The position numbers and the translations under genes are program-made. From Runella salmonicolor (GTDB lineage: Bacteria > Bacteroidota > Bacteroidia > Cytophagales > Spirosomataceae), in the NCBI RefSeq assembly GCF_024158025.1, contig NZ_JAMZEL010000002.1:682001-746000 (forward strand): a DNA stretch of 64,000 bases, given 5' to 3'. Position 1 is the first letter of the stretch; each line of letters begins with the position of its first letter. The notes beneath the pieces were generated by a model. It ran no database searches. It worked only from the letters and a program-made list of their open reading frames with translations, and was not told the DNA's origin. Positions 53,437 through 62,929 of this stretch are shown here, one piece after another.

Positions 53437-54231
53437 TTATTTTGCATCGGCGGCCAATCGAAAACCAATCGTGTTGTTGGTAAAAGTCTCGACGTTGGGC
53501 GTACTGCCAAAAATAGGACCGCCTCTGAATGTAATTCTACAATAAATACTGCCATACAAATACGATCCACCACGATGCACATGTACCGCTCCCTGAGTGG
53601 GCGTACTCGGCCCTTTGGGATTGGTCGCAGGCTCTTTTGAATACGGCCCATACCAGTCGCTGCACCATTCCCACACGTTTCCGCTCATATCATAAAGCCC
53701 CAGTTCATTTGCTTGTTTTTGCCCTCCGGGACGAATTGAGCGACCACTATTAGCATCGTACCAGCCCACCTCCGCCAGGGAATTGTTCCCCGCAAAAATA
53801 AAGCCTTGACTTTTGTTACCTCCTCGGGCGGCAAATTCCCATTCTGCTTCGGTGGGCAAACGATACGCTTGGCCCGTTTCTTGACTTAACCAATTACAAT
53901 ACGCCACGGCGTCGTTCCATGTGACACCTACCACAGGATTCTCCTCTTTTTGGTTGGCAGGGGCGGTTCGGCCCGTTACGGCACAAAAATCACGGTATTG
54001 CTTCACGGTTACTTCGTATTTGCTGAGGTAAAAACTGCCCAGCGTCACGGAATGAACGGGGACTTCATCGTCTCTCTTTTGAGTATCCAAAATATTATCA
54101 TTGGCCCGGCGTCCCATATCAAAACTCCCTCCGTCGATTAAAACCATATCAAAAAGGGTATTGAATGAAGGCTCCTCCCACTTACAACTGGTCAGCGTGA
54201 ACAACAGAAGGTAAAAACTGATTTTTTTCAT
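53437..54231 (-). CDS. FGE/SUMF1-like lipoprotein
   Basis: Formylglycine-generating-enzyme-like fold (PF03781), as in SUMF1 and EgtB. Start at 54231 gives a short signal and lipobox LTSC. Core motifs: VLIDGGSFDMGR, HSVTLGSFYLSKYEVTVKQYRDF, NPVVGVTWNDAVAYCNWLS, YRLPTEAEWEFAARGG, and GLYDMSGNVWEWCSDWYG with HRGGSY and the terminal IGFRLA. A catalytic role is uncertain; such lipoproteins are often scaffolds in Bacteroidota secretion or gliding. TPR gene directly upstream, probable operon. Confidence 0.9.
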   Translation of the reverse strand: MKKISFYLLLFTLTSCKWEEPSFNTLFDMVLIDGGSFDMGRRANDNILDTQKRDDEVPVHSVTLGSFYLSKYEVTVKQYRDFCAVTGRTAPANQKEENPVVGVTWNDAVAYCNWLSQETGQAYRLPTEAEWEFAARGGNKSQGFIFAGNNSLAEVGWYDANSGRSIRPGGQKQANELGLYDMSGNVWEWCSDWYGPYSKEPATNPKGPSTPTQGAVHVHRGGSYLYGSIYCRITFRGGPIFGSTPNVETFTNNTIGFRLAADAK

Positions 54232-54255
54232 GGCGTATATGTGCAATTATGATGC

Positions 54256-55470
54256 TTAGAATTGATACTGTAAAGCCAAGCCCCACTGTTGAGAGGCCGA
54301 ATTTAACTTCAAAGCGGCTCGTTTTTCTTTGGGCTTTTTAAACAACAACACACTTTCAACAATCACCGCCCCCACCGCCACGCCAAGGCAGACATTCATC
54401 AATCCGTTTTTGCTCCGGGCGGCCTTGACATCATCGTACGCCACTCGCCATTGACGGTACTCAGCCGAGCGACTGAGCGCCGTAAAATTATCCAGCTTAG
54501 CTTGGTATTGATTGTTCAGAACAAACGCGTAAGCAAGGGCTCCTACTCCCACCCCCGCCGTAATAATCTTGGGCACCACCGAGGGCTTCGACGGGCTTTT
54601 TGGCAATTTAGCGTCTTCTTTTTTAACTACCTCCTGCTTAGCAGTAGGCTCAATTGGCTTATTTTCTGCGGTTTTCTTAGTTTCAGCTACTGGTTCTTTA
54701 GATGCGGTTTTGGGCTCCTGCTTCGCTACTTTTGCGGCCTCTGCTTTTTTTTCAGTGTCGGCTTTCAGCTCTTTTTCGGTCGTGTTGATAAGATTTGCCA
54801 ATACTGCTTTGGTTTGGATATCGGCGTAAGGCAGAGCTTCTTCATAACTTTTCTTTGCCTCAATGAATTGATTTTTAGCAAATTGTTGATTGCCTCGTTG
54901 CTGAAGATGCTCGGTGATTAGTCGCCGCGTAATGGGGTCACCGCTGTTTATTTCCAGAATTTTTTTCAGATACGCCAGCCCTTCCAAGTCGTTGCCGCGC
55001 GCCAATGCATTTTTGGCATCGGTCAAAAATGCCGCCGCCAAACGGCTAAATTTGATTTGCTCTTTTACGTACGCATCGCTCCCAAAAGAAGGCACGTTGA
55101 GACAGGCCTCGTATTTCTTCTGGGCCGCTTCGTAGTCTCCTCTTTTAAACAAATCATCGCCCTCTTTTCTGTTTAATTCAGCGATTCTAACGTTTTCTGA
55201 CTCTTTTTCTACCTTCGGTGGTGTTTTTTTGGGGGGCGTTTGGGTGCTTGCTTTTTTCAGCGCATCATTTACCTTTTTGAGTTGGCTTTTGCAGTAGGCA
55301 TCATTGTCCCGAATCCGGAGGGCGCGCTCGTAATTATCCTTTGCGCATTGATAATCCTGTTTTACAAAACAGGCATCTCCTCGCTTTTTATAGTCATCAA
55401 AGGTGACTTTTTGGGCAAAAGACGCTCCTGAAAGCAGTAAAAGCGTCAGAAACAGAAGGAGTGATTTCAT
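54256..55470 (-). CDS. TPR-repeat protein with C-terminal membrane segments
   Basis: Signal peptide MKSLLLFLTLLLLSGASFAQ (ATG at 55470; a second ATG at 55476). TPR-like helices (KRGDACFVKQDYQCAKDNYERALRI; EGDDLFKRGDYEAAQKKYEACL; RGNQQFAKNQFIEAKKSYEEAL), then a Lys/Glu/Pro-rich linker, then two hydrophobic segments (ITAGVGVGALAYAFVL; VCLGVAVGAVIVESVLLF) around a loop. Length 404 aa. Probably anchored in the envelope; the TPR part may hold a partner such as the FGE-like lipoprotein encoded 24 bp downstream. Confidence 0.85.
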   Translation of the reverse strand: MKSLLLFLTLLLLSGASFAQKVTFDDYKKRGDACFVKQDYQCAKDNYERALRIRDNDAYCKSQLKKVNDALKKASTQTPPKKTPPKVEKESENVRIAELNRKEGDDLFKRGDYEAAQKKYEACLNVPSFGSDAYVKEQIKFSRLAAAFLTDAKNALARGNDLEGLAYLKKILEINSGDPITRRLITEHLQQRGNQQFAKNQFIEAKKSYEEALPYADIQTKAVLANLINTTEKELKADTEKKAEAAKVAKQEPKTASKEPVAETKKTAENKPIEPTAKQEVVKKEDAKLPKSPSKPSVVPKIITAGVGVGALAYAFVLNNQYQAKLDNFTALSRSAEYRQWRVAYDDVKAARSKNGLMNVCLGVAVGAVIVESVLLFKKPKEKRAALKLNSASQQWGLALQYQF

Positions 55471-55609
55471 GGGCATTCGGAGGAGCTAAATGAGAGTTTT
55501 CCACAACGAAGGGAGTTACTGCCGCTCATTGTTACGCCAATTTAACGCTTATTCTCCTCACCCACAACGGTGATTTACTTAACGGTAAACACCTACGTGC
55601 CTAACAAGG

Positions 55610-56845
55610 CTACTCTATCAACTGCCCCAATTGTTTACCAGCAATATACCCCGTTGTCCAAGCCGCCTGAAAATTATACCCACCCGTAATACCGTCAATG
55701 TCCAATATTTCTCCCGCAAAAAACAGCCCCCGCACCTTGCGGCTTTCGAGCGTTTTGGGGTTTACGTCCGACAACGCCACTCCGCCGCAGGTGACAAATT
55801 CTTCTTTGAAAGTAGTTTTGCCGCGCACATCCAGTTGAAAATTGGTTAAATGTTCCACCAATCGGTTCATATTCTTGGCGGGCAAATCCGCCCACCGCAT
55901 AGTATCGGGGATATTGGCCAGTTCAACCAACTGCTTCCAAAGCCGTTGGGGCAATCCAAAAGGCGCTTGCGTAGACACAAACTTGGCCCGCCAACCCGAA
56001 TCTCGCTGAAAATCTGTTAGTTGCTGCAAAATTTCGTTCGGCTTTTTATTGGTAAAATTGACCAACGACACAAAATGATAGTTTTTGTCCGACAACTCAC
56101 GCGCCCCCCACGCCGACAGCCGTAGCACGGCGGGGCCGCTCACGCCCCAGTGCGTAAAAAGCAACGGCCCCGTCTCTGCCAATTTGCTACCCGCCAATTT
56201 CACGCCCACACCTCCGACCGAAACACCCATCAGGTCTTTGAAAGGAATAGAAGGAACATTAAAGGTAAACAACGAAGGCACAGGAGTCACAATTTCAACC
56301 CCCAACTCACTTAGCCAATCATAGCCACTCAACTGCGGGTGCCCACCCGACGTAACCAGCACGCGGTCGGCGTGGAGTACCTCGCCCGATAGTAGCACCA
56401 CCTCAATGCCCGTCGGAACAGGCTTCAGCTGAGTCACTCCCGCCCCCGTCCTAATTTTTACCCCCGCATGATGGGCCGCTTTCATCAAACAGTCCACAAT
56501 CGTGTCGGAGGTATTGGTGGCGGGAAACATCCGTCCGTCTGGCTCGGTTTTGAGCGGCACACCGCGCTCTTCAAACCACTTGATAGTATGTTGGTTGTTG
56601 AAGGTTTCAAACAAAGAACGCAGAAATTTAGCCCCGCGCGGGTAGCCTTTTAATAACTCAGGCAAGGTCGCTACGGCATTGGTCACGTTGCAGCGGCCGC
56701 CCCCCGAGATGCGTACCTTATTGAGTAATGTTCTGTTTTTTTCCAGAAGAATAACGTTGGCGTCTTTGAAAGTTTCTGCCGCCGTAATGGCGCCCATAAA
56801 ACCCGCCGCTCCGCCGCCAATGACAATGAGTTGAAGTTGTTGCAC
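55610..56845 (-). CDS. NAD(P)/FAD-dependent oxidoreductase (HI0933/YhiN family)
   Basis: Flavoprotein with a Rossmann FAD motif directly after the GTG start at 56845 (VQQLQLIVIGGGAAGFMGA); the longer ATG frame (56965) would overlap the divergent nuclease gene, so it is not used. Family features: GGGRCNVTNAV, FNNQHTIKWFEERGVPLKTEPDGRMFP, FTHWGVSGPAVLRLS and the end motif TCGGVALSDVNPKTLESR...GEILDIDGITGGYNFQAAW. Length 411 aa. Physiological substrate unknown. Confidence 0.92.
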   Translation of the reverse strand: MQQLQLIVIGGGAAGFMGAITAAETFKDANVILLEKNRTLLNKVRISGGGRCNVTNAVATLPELLKGYPRGAKFLRSLFETFNNQHTIKWFEERGVPLKTEPDGRMFPATNTSDTIVDCLMKAAHHAGVKIRTGAGVTQLKPVPTGIEVVLLSGEVLHADRVLVTSGGHPQLSGYDWLSELGVEIVTPVPSLFTFNVPSIPFKDLMGVSVGGVGVKLAGSKLAETGPLLFTHWGVSGPAVLRLSAWGARELSDKNYHFVSLVNFTNKKPNEILQQLTDFQRDSGWRAKFVSTQAPFGLPQRLWKQLVELANIPDTMRWADLPAKNMNRLVEHLTNFQLDVRGKTTFKEEFVTCGGVALSDVNPKTLESRKVRGLFFAGEILDIDGITGGYNFQAAWTTGYIAGKQLGQLIE

Positions 56846-56959
56846 GTTCAAAAATTTGGTATTTAGCTGCAAATGTCCAAAAATCTTTGCGCATCCAGAT
56901 GCTAAACGCGAGGTTTTATCCCGTTCTTTGCAATAATTATCAAAAACGCTGACATCGGA

Positions 56960-58006
56960 ATGCACCGCAAAGGATTACGCTTGGGGAATACCCTTTTCTT
57001 ACTATTCTTTTTTATTGTTATCGGTCTTGTACTGCACTATCGCGGTCGGACCAAGCCGCTCGTGGCCTTTTGGAATGATGTAAAGAGCGTATTTGTTTAC
57101 GACAAAAATCCACCAGAACGCGGCAAGAACCCGTATAAGGTCCCCGAATCGAGCGATGTGGCCGTCGATGACCGCACCGCCGACGATGTAGCTTCCGACG
57201 ACCGTACGTTGTTGGAAAAAGAGGGGATTGACAAATCTTCAAACACTACCAACGAGGAAGAAACCGAAGAGGAAAGTACCTCTTCAAACACCACGGCCGA
57301 CTACGCGAAGGTGAAGGATTTCAACTTACCTGCCATCGGCTCCAATGACCAAATCATTCGCCATCATAAGATTACGCTGCGTTATCGGGAGCAATACGAA
57401 CAGGCCGACTGGGTCGCTTATAAATTGACCAACGACGAAGCAAGCGCCTACCTCTCCCGCGACGGCAACAAATTCGTTCCAGACCCGCTTGTTTCTACGG
57501 GTTCGGCCATCACGACAGATTATACCCGTACGGGTTATGATCGCGGCCACTTGGCCCCTGCTGGTGATTTCAACATCAACCCTTCTGACAAGCAGGAAAC
57601 CTTTTATATGAGCAATATCAGCCCACAAGTGCCTGACTTTAACCGTGGTATATGGAACGATTTGGAACAAAAGTTTCGTCAATGGGCCCAGCGCGACGGC
57701 GAATTATACATCGTAACGGGTCCCGTACTTAAACCAGGTCTGCCCACCATTGGAAATAGAAATGAGATTGCCGTGCCCGAAATGTACTATAAAATTGCCC
57801 TGTGCCTCACCGACGACCAACCTCGGATGATTGGTTTTATACTCAAAAATGAGTTTTCGAGCGAAAACCTCAAAACGTTTGTAGTCAGTGTGGATGAAAT
57901 TGAACGCATGACGGGGATTGACTTTTTTCCACGCCTACCCGACACGCTGGAGAAGAAATTGGAAAGTGCCAATACCACCAAAGGATGGTTCTCGGCCCGC
58001 AACTAA
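56960..58006 (+). CDS. Membrane-anchored DNA/RNA non-specific endonuclease
   Basis: 348 aa. One N-terminal membrane segment (TLFLLFFFIVIGLVLHY) then an acidic Asp/Glu/Thr linker (about 55-110) and a NUC1-family ββα-Me nuclease domain. Catalytic motif DRGHLAPAGDF (His at residue about 196), then MSNISPQVPDFNRGIWNDLEQKFR with the metal-binding Asn. The domain faces the periplasm by topology, suggesting nutrient or defence DNA degradation at the envelope. It converges on the DUF1460 gene with 4 bp between stops. Confidence 0.9.
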   Translation: MHRKGLRLGNTLFLLFFFIVIGLVLHYRGRTKPLVAFWNDVKSVFVYDKNPPERGKNPYKVPESSDVAVDDRTADDVASDDRTLLEKEGIDKSSNTTNEEETEEESTSSNTTADYAKVKDFNLPAIGSNDQIIRHHKITLRYREQYEQADWVAYKLTNDEASAYLSRDGNKFVPDPLVSTGSAITTDYTRTGYDRGHLAPAGDFNINPSDKQETFYMSNISPQVPDFNRGIWNDLEQKFRQWAQRDGELYIVTGPVLKPGLPTIGNRNEIAVPEMYYKIALCLTDDQPRMIGFILKNEFSSENLKTFVVSVDEIERMTGIDFFPRLPDTLEKKLESANTTKGWFSARN

Positions 58007-58010
58007 TCCT

Positions 58011-58823
58011 CTAATCATTGATTCGTAGCACCACCAAACCGCTGTGTTTTTTGATTTTAGCGAGGTAATCGGCCAATGGCTCGGCCGATAAAGTTACTTT
58101 TTTTAAGTCAGAAGAAGCGTGCAGCAGATACGCCCGCGCTCCTTTTCGTACCACAAAACCTTCATGGTTAAAATCCAATCCCGCAATGGTAGAGGTTATA
58201 CCAATAATATCCCCATCCCGTAATTTTGGCTCTATTGCCGCGACCTTGTTTTTAGGAATATAAAACCACGGGATTTGGGACAATTGCTTTTCGGCATTTT
58301 GAATTTCAGCCACCGTTTTTTCATCATTCAAGGCGGGATAAAACCCTCGATGGGTGGTCATAAACTGAATTGTGGGCTGTATTTTCTGCCCATCCAATGA
58401 CTCCGTAACGTCCACAAGCCATCCTTGGGCCACGGCCTGATGTTTCCATTCCAGAAAATAATGCAGCCGTGAGCCATATCCCGTAATTTTTCCCTTTCGA
58501 TAGCGTAATTTTTGGAGGAAACTTTGGTACTCATCATACCTACCCGACGCCTTTTGGGTCAGCGTCAGGGCCAGCACTGATTCCACAAAAGTGTAACAAT
58601 CAAAGGTTTGCAAATCACACACGAGGGCTTCAGGTGTTTTTTCAAGGGTATGCGCCACATAGGGTTTTCCCAAGAAACTTTCTGCGATGTACAAAGCGGT
58701 TTGGGCCTGGGTCGATTTTGGAGGAATGCGCATTTTTTCGGCAAACACCGCTTCAGTTTGGGCATAAAGCGACTTTGCAAAAAGGCTAATAAGTAAAAAA
58801 ATAAATGCAGGGGTCTTTGTCAT
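58011..58823 (-). CDS. DUF1460 domain protein (NlpC/P60-like amidase)
   Basis: Exported 270-aa protein with signal peptide ending near FAKSLYAQ. The DUF1460 family is an NlpC/P60-like peptidoglycan amidase; the probable catalytic Cys is in LQTFDCYTFVESVLAL (about residue 75). Other family patterns: SFLGKPYVAHTLE, RYRKGKITGYGSRLHYFLEW. Cell-wall recycling or remodelling is likely. Confidence 0.87.
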   Translation of the reverse strand: MTKTPAFIFLLISLFAKSLYAQTEAVFAEKMRIPPKSTQAQTALYIAESFLGKPYVAHTLEKTPEALVCDLQTFDCYTFVESVLALTLTQKASGRYDEYQSFLQKLRYRKGKITGYGSRLHYFLEWKHQAVAQGWLVDVTESLDGQKIQPTIQFMTTHRGFYPALNDEKTVAEIQNAEKQLSQIPWFYIPKNKVAAIEPKLRDGDIIGITSTIAGLDFNHEGFVVRKGARAYLLHASSDLKKVTLSAEPLADYLAKIKKHSGLVVLRIND

Positions 58824-59101
58824 AATCGGGTTCTGTCAAGCAAATAACTTAAAAGTAAGCGGCATCTCGAACTAGTTTGAATAGCCAAGAGGGTATGCCT
58901 GACTAAAATAAAAAAAGTACAAAATTCACTCGTTCTAACAAACATCAATTTAAGATTTGAAAAAATATCCTGAACCTTACACCCTTGAAAATAGTTTAAA
59001 ATAGTGAAAGAATCGGCAACCATAAAGCGATTTTTAACGTATAGTGACTTGACTTTATTAGGTATTTTTGTTATGTTTAAGTAAAATTTTTGTTAAGTCT
59101 G
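58824..59101. other. Divergent intergenic region with one TAnnTTTG box
   Basis: About 280 bp. TATTTTTG at 59063-59070 (32 bp before the ATG at 59102) may be the promoter of the downstream gene; no matching -33 motif. No other feature is seen. Confidence 0.35.
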
Positions 59102-59860
59102 ATGAAATCTATCTCAACCGTAATTCTGGCTTTTTTGCTCCTTTCCGAAGTGGCATGGGGTCAGCAGCGTCGTGCTAAAACAAACCTTGAAGACGAGGAG
59201 GAAGAATATTCTACCATAACAACCTACGGAGTTACGACCAACACCAACTCTGGCCTGTTGGGTGGATTGGTGGTTCGACATTCAACCCGAATGGACAAAG
59301 ACCTGTTTGGAAGAGCCCAGTACCGTTATTTAGCCCTTGAATTGGTCAACGTGCGGCACCCAAAAGAACTCGCCCAATCAAGCAACACGGGCGCACGATT
59401 TACGCCCGGCAAACAAAATTATCTCTTTGCGTTGCGTCCGCAATATGGCCGTGAAATTATCCTTTCCAACCGCAACAATGAGGAAGGGATTTCAATCAAC
59501 GGGATATTGGCCGTCGGCGCTTCTTTGGGGATATTGAAACCGTATTTTATACAGTACCAAGTACGCCCCGGTGTGGTTCGTACCGAAGCTTATGACCCAG
59601 TTAAACACACCGATTTGGGCAATATTTTGGGCGCAGGAAACATTATGCAAGGTATCGGACAATCGAAAATCGTGCCAGGCGTCAATGCCAAAATCGCGTT
59701 CAGTTTTGAGTTGAGTGCCTTTCGGAGCAACCTCACTGGTTTGGAGATTGGCTTCCTGACCGAGTTGTTCAGCAAAGCCCCCGTGATTATACCTTTTGCC
59801 GAAAATCGTAGTTTGTTCACTTCGGGTTACGTAACTTTGTTTTTCGGTAATAAGAAATAG
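59102..59860 (+). CDS. Conserved exported protein upstream of lipA, beta-barrel-like
   Basis: Signal peptide MKSISTVILAFLLLSEVAWGQ (ATG at 59102; another ATG at 59090). The mature part starts with an acidic patch (LEDEEEEY) and reads as a small beta-barrel: YGVTTNTNSGLLGGLVVRHS, YRYLALELVNVRHPKELAQ, ALRPQYGREIILSNRN, GVNAKIAFSFELSAFRSNLTGLEIGFL, ending FGNKK. Length 252 aa. I recall homologues next to lipA in other Bacteroidota, without a known function. Confidence 0.75.
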   Translation: MKSISTVILAFLLLSEVAWGQQRRAKTNLEDEEEEYSTITTYGVTTNTNSGLLGGLVVRHSTRMDKDLFGRAQYRYLALELVNVRHPKELAQSSNTGARFTPGKQNYLFALRPQYGREIILSNRNNEEGISINGILAVGASLGILKPYFIQYQVRPGVVRTEAYDPVKHTDLGNILGAGNIMQGIGQSKIVPGVNAKIAFSFELSAFRSNLTGLEIGFLTELFSKAPVIIPFAENRSLFTSGYVTLFFGNKK

Positions 59861-59942
59861 CCGTCGCTAACGGTTTGTTATTTGTAATCGCAGAAAGATT
59901 TTTTTACAAATAACTGTTAGCTGGCAACAATTAACTTCAGAA

Positions 59943-60821
59943 ATGATAGAACTTCCCGTTATAACTTCAGAGCGCAAAAAACGCCCAGATTGGTTAAGAG
60001 TAAAATTGCCCGTCGGGCCTGAATACAAAAAAGTCAGGACCATCGTAGATACCAACAAACTCCACACGATTTGTGAAAGCGGTAACTGCCCAAACATGGG
60101 CGAATGCTGGGGAGAAGGAACCGCAACGTTTATGATATTGGGCAATGTCTGCACCCGTAGTTGCAGTTTCTGCGCCGTAGCCACTGGCCGTCCCAACGAA
60201 TACGACGTCGATGAGCCGCGCCGCGTGGCCGAAGCCATCAAAACCATGGGGGTTAAACACGCCGTCATTACATCCGTAAACCGAGACGAGCTCAAAGACC
60301 GTGGGGCCGAGATTTGGCACCAAACGGTGGTTTTGACCAAAGAATTGAGCCCCTCCACCACGATTGAAACCTTGATTCCTGATACAAAAAGCAACTGGGC
60401 CGCCCTCGAACGAATGATTTCTGCGGGCCAGGAAGTGGTTTCTCACAACGTAGAAACCGTGGCCAGACTTTACCGCGCCGTACGGCCGCAAGCCAAATAC
60501 GAACGCAGTTTGGAGCAAATACGTCGGACCAAAGACTTTGGCAAACGTACTAAATCCGGCATTATGCTCGGCTTGGGCGAAACCCAAGACGAAATGTTTC
60601 AGGCCATGGACGATTTGGTGGCACACGGACTTGATATTTTGACCTTGGGCCAATACCTACAACCCACCAAAATGCACCACGAGGTGATTGAGTGGATTCA
60701 TCCTGAAACCTTTGCCATGTACCGCGAAGAAGGACTGAAGCGCGGCCTCAAGTACGTCGAATCAGGCCCATTGGTCCGGTCTAGCTACCACTCAGAGCGC
60801 CACGTAAATGTGCCGATTTAA
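59943..60821 (+). CDS. lipA: Lipoyl synthase
   Basis: Radical SAM enzyme inserting sulfur into octanoyl chains on E2/GcvH domains. Auxiliary cluster cysteines in CESGNCPNMGEC (about residue 44), radical SAM CxxxCxxC in CTRSCSFCAV (about 70), and the C-terminal RSSYHSE with the auxiliary-cluster Ser. Length 292 aa, standard. 82 bp after the barrel-like gene. Confidence 0.97.
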   Translation: MIELPVITSERKKRPDWLRVKLPVGPEYKKVRTIVDTNKLHTICESGNCPNMGECWGEGTATFMILGNVCTRSCSFCAVATGRPNEYDVDEPRRVAEAIKTMGVKHAVITSVNRDELKDRGAEIWHQTVVLTKELSPSTTIETLIPDTKSNWAALERMISAGQEVVSHNVETVARLYRAVRPQAKYERSLEQIRRTKDFGKRTKSGIMLGLGETQDEMFQAMDDLVAHGLDILTLGQYLQPTKMHHEVIEWIHPETFAMYREEGLKRGLKYVESGPLVRSSYHSERHVNVPI

Positions 60822-60902
60822 TATCATTTAAACTGCTCATAAGGTTTCTGATAACGCCCATCCGTATACTGGCCTTAGAAGGTCATTACGAATAAGTTTT
60901 CC

Positions 60903-62060
60903 ATGGAGAAATACGACTTCATCATTGCAGGCGGCGGATTGGCAGGACTGAGTTTGGCTTATTACATGAACCAAACCGTATTGCGCGAAAAATCCATTCT
61001 TATTATTGACCAAGACACCAAGACCAAAAATGATCGGACTTGGTGTTTTTGGGAAAAAGGTAATCAAAGTCCATTTGATAAAATAGTGCACCGCAAATGG
61101 CAAAAGGTGTTTTTTCACGGCACTAATTTCTCTTCATCGCTCGACTTAGGCGATTACTCCTACAAATGGCTGCGGGGAATTGACTTCTATGACTTTGTCA
61201 AAGTAGACTTGGCTGGCAATCCAAACATTAAGTTCGTTAATGAGCGCATCGAACGCCTTAAAGACACACCCGACGGTGGCTTTATCATTACCGACAAAGA
61301 CCAATATTTGGGCGAGTACGTTTTTGACAGTATCAAACCCCTGCGACTGGATTTGGACGATTGCCATAACATGCTTCAACACTTCAAAGGTTGGGAAATC
61401 ATCACCGACAAGCCCGTGTTTGACCCCGAATGCCCAACGATGATGGACTATCGGGTAGAACAAAAAGGCATCGGGGTACGATTTATGTATGTATTGCCAG
61501 AAAGCCCCACGCGGGCCATGATTGAATACACGGTTTTTTCGGACAGCCTCCTCTCTCCCACCGAATACGATTTTGAGCTTCACCAATACATTCGGGATTT
61601 TCTCAAAATTGAAAATTTCAGCATTGAACACGAAGAATTCGGCGTGATTCCCATGACTGACGAGCCAACGCCTCAACACATTGGTCAACACGTGGTTCTC
61701 ATCGGGACGGCAGGCGGGTACGTGAAGGCGTCAACTGGGTATGCTTTCCAACGTACCCAACGCTTTACGCAGGAGTTGGTGCGTAATCTAGTTACGGTGG
61801 GCAAGCCGCTGCACGAACCCAAGAAGTTTCGACAGCGATTTAAAGAACTGCTCGACAGCACTTTGCTGAATGTATTGCTCAAAAACCGTGCTTCAGGAAA
61901 AGATGTATTCACGGCTCTTTACAAAAAAAATCCCACGCCCCGCCTCTTCGCTTTTTTGGACGAAGACACCACCCTCTTAGAAGACCTCAAAATTATGTCA
62001 ACCGTACCGCTGTGGGCTTTTACTAAAGGGGTTTTTGATGCTTTACGAAAAAGATTCTAG
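60903..62060 (+). CDS. crtY: Lycopene beta-cyclase (CrtY family)
   Basis: FAD-dependent lycopene cyclase of carotenoid synthesis. N-terminal dinucleotide motif DFIIAGGGLAGLSLAYYM, TWCFWEKGNQSPFD, YKWLRGIDFYDFV, the motif DYRVEQ and GTAGGYVKASTGYAF near residue 270. Length 385 aa. It acts on the membrane-dissolved substrate. Other carotenoid genes are not in this window. It overlaps the convergent NagB-like gene by 4 bp. Confidence 0.94.
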   Translation: MEKYDFIIAGGGLAGLSLAYYMNQTVLREKSILIIDQDTKTKNDRTWCFWEKGNQSPFDKIVHRKWQKVFFHGTNFSSSLDLGDYSYKWLRGIDFYDFVKVDLAGNPNIKFVNERIERLKDTPDGGFIITDKDQYLGEYVFDSIKPLRLDLDDCHNMLQHFKGWEIITDKPVFDPECPTMMDYRVEQKGIGVRFMYVLPESPTRAMIEYTVFSDSLLSPTEYDFELHQYIRDFLKIENFSIEHEEFGVIPMTDEPTPQHIGQHVVLIGTAGGYVKASTGYAFQRTQRFTQELVRNLVTVGKPLHEPKKFRQRFKELLDSTLLNVLLKNRASGKDVFTALYKKNPTPRLFAFLDEDTTLLEDLKIMSTVPLWAFTKGVFDALRKRF

Positions 62061-62770
62061 CTGGCATCAGCCGCCACATCAACCCACAAATACCCATTGG
62101 AATGCAGTTTCAGGGCCGTTGCAGGCAGGCTTTCGCTGATGGGCTCTTCCAATACCCGTTTAATAATATCTTTTTTTCGAGGGCCATTTGCCAAAACAAT
62201 GGCGGTTTTGGCTTCCAAAAAATGCTTTAAACCTACCGTTATGCCTTGGGTAAGCGGTGTTTCTGACTGGAAGTATTTTTGCCCCACAGAAGCCGTTACC
62301 TCTTCCAACTCCGACACGTGTGCATAGGAATCAAAAGAACTTCCCGGTTCGTTCAAACCCAAATGCCCGTTCAAACCAATGCCGACCATGATGATGTCCA
62401 GCCCTCCTTTGCTCGCAATAAAGTCATTGACACGTTGACATTCTGCTTCTAAATCAGGCGCTAATCCATCAAAAAACGAAACTCGGTCGGGGCTGATTCC
62501 CAAAGGTTTAATCAGCGGTGCATCAATGTAAGAGCGGCAGCTTCCGGCATTATCGGGGGCAATGCCTACCCACTCATCCAACGCAACAAACGTAACTTGG
62601 TCAAAATCACCAGGCTGTGCATTGGCTACAATTTTTTGAAAGGTCAATAAGGGAGTCTCACCCGAAGCAACACAGATAGTGGCAGTAGGGTTTTGACGGA
62701 CATAGTCCAAGATAAATTGAGACGCGTGGGTAGAAAGTGCTTCGTAGGTAGGAAAAACGTGATAATTCAT
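62057..62770 (-). CDS. Glucosamine-6-phosphate deaminase-like (NagB/6PGL) protein
   Basis: Sugar-6-phosphate isomerase fold. ATG at 62770 (MNYHVFPTYEALS) is chosen over 62797. Motifs: CVASGETPLLTFQKI, FVALDEWVGI (catalytic Asp), and GIGLNGHLGLNEPGSSF, typical of NagB-type glucosamine- or galactosamine-6-phosphate isomerases. Length 237 aa. Cytoplasmic amino-sugar catabolism is likely. Confidence 0.9.
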   Translation of the reverse strand: MNYHVFPTYEALSTHASQFILDYVRQNPTATICVASGETPLLTFQKIVANAQPGDFDQVTFVALDEWVGIAPDNAGSCRSYIDAPLIKPLGISPDRVSFFDGLAPDLEAECQRVNDFIASKGGLDIIMVGIGLNGHLGLNEPGSSFDSYAHVSELEEVTASVGQKYFQSETPLTQGITVGLKHFLEAKTAIVLANGPRKKDIIKRVLEEPISESLPATALKLHSNGYLWVDVAADAS

Positions 62771-62929
62771 CAGAAAATTGGTTGTTTGCTTTTTCAATAA
62801 TTAGAAGAAAATCTGCACTTTCTACTCATTTTTGCCTAAAAATCTGTACGTTAATGTGCGTTCGGGTGCGTTTATATGCGTTTCGGATTCTCAAACCCTA
62901 ACGAAGCATTCTTGGCCAACCATAAATAA

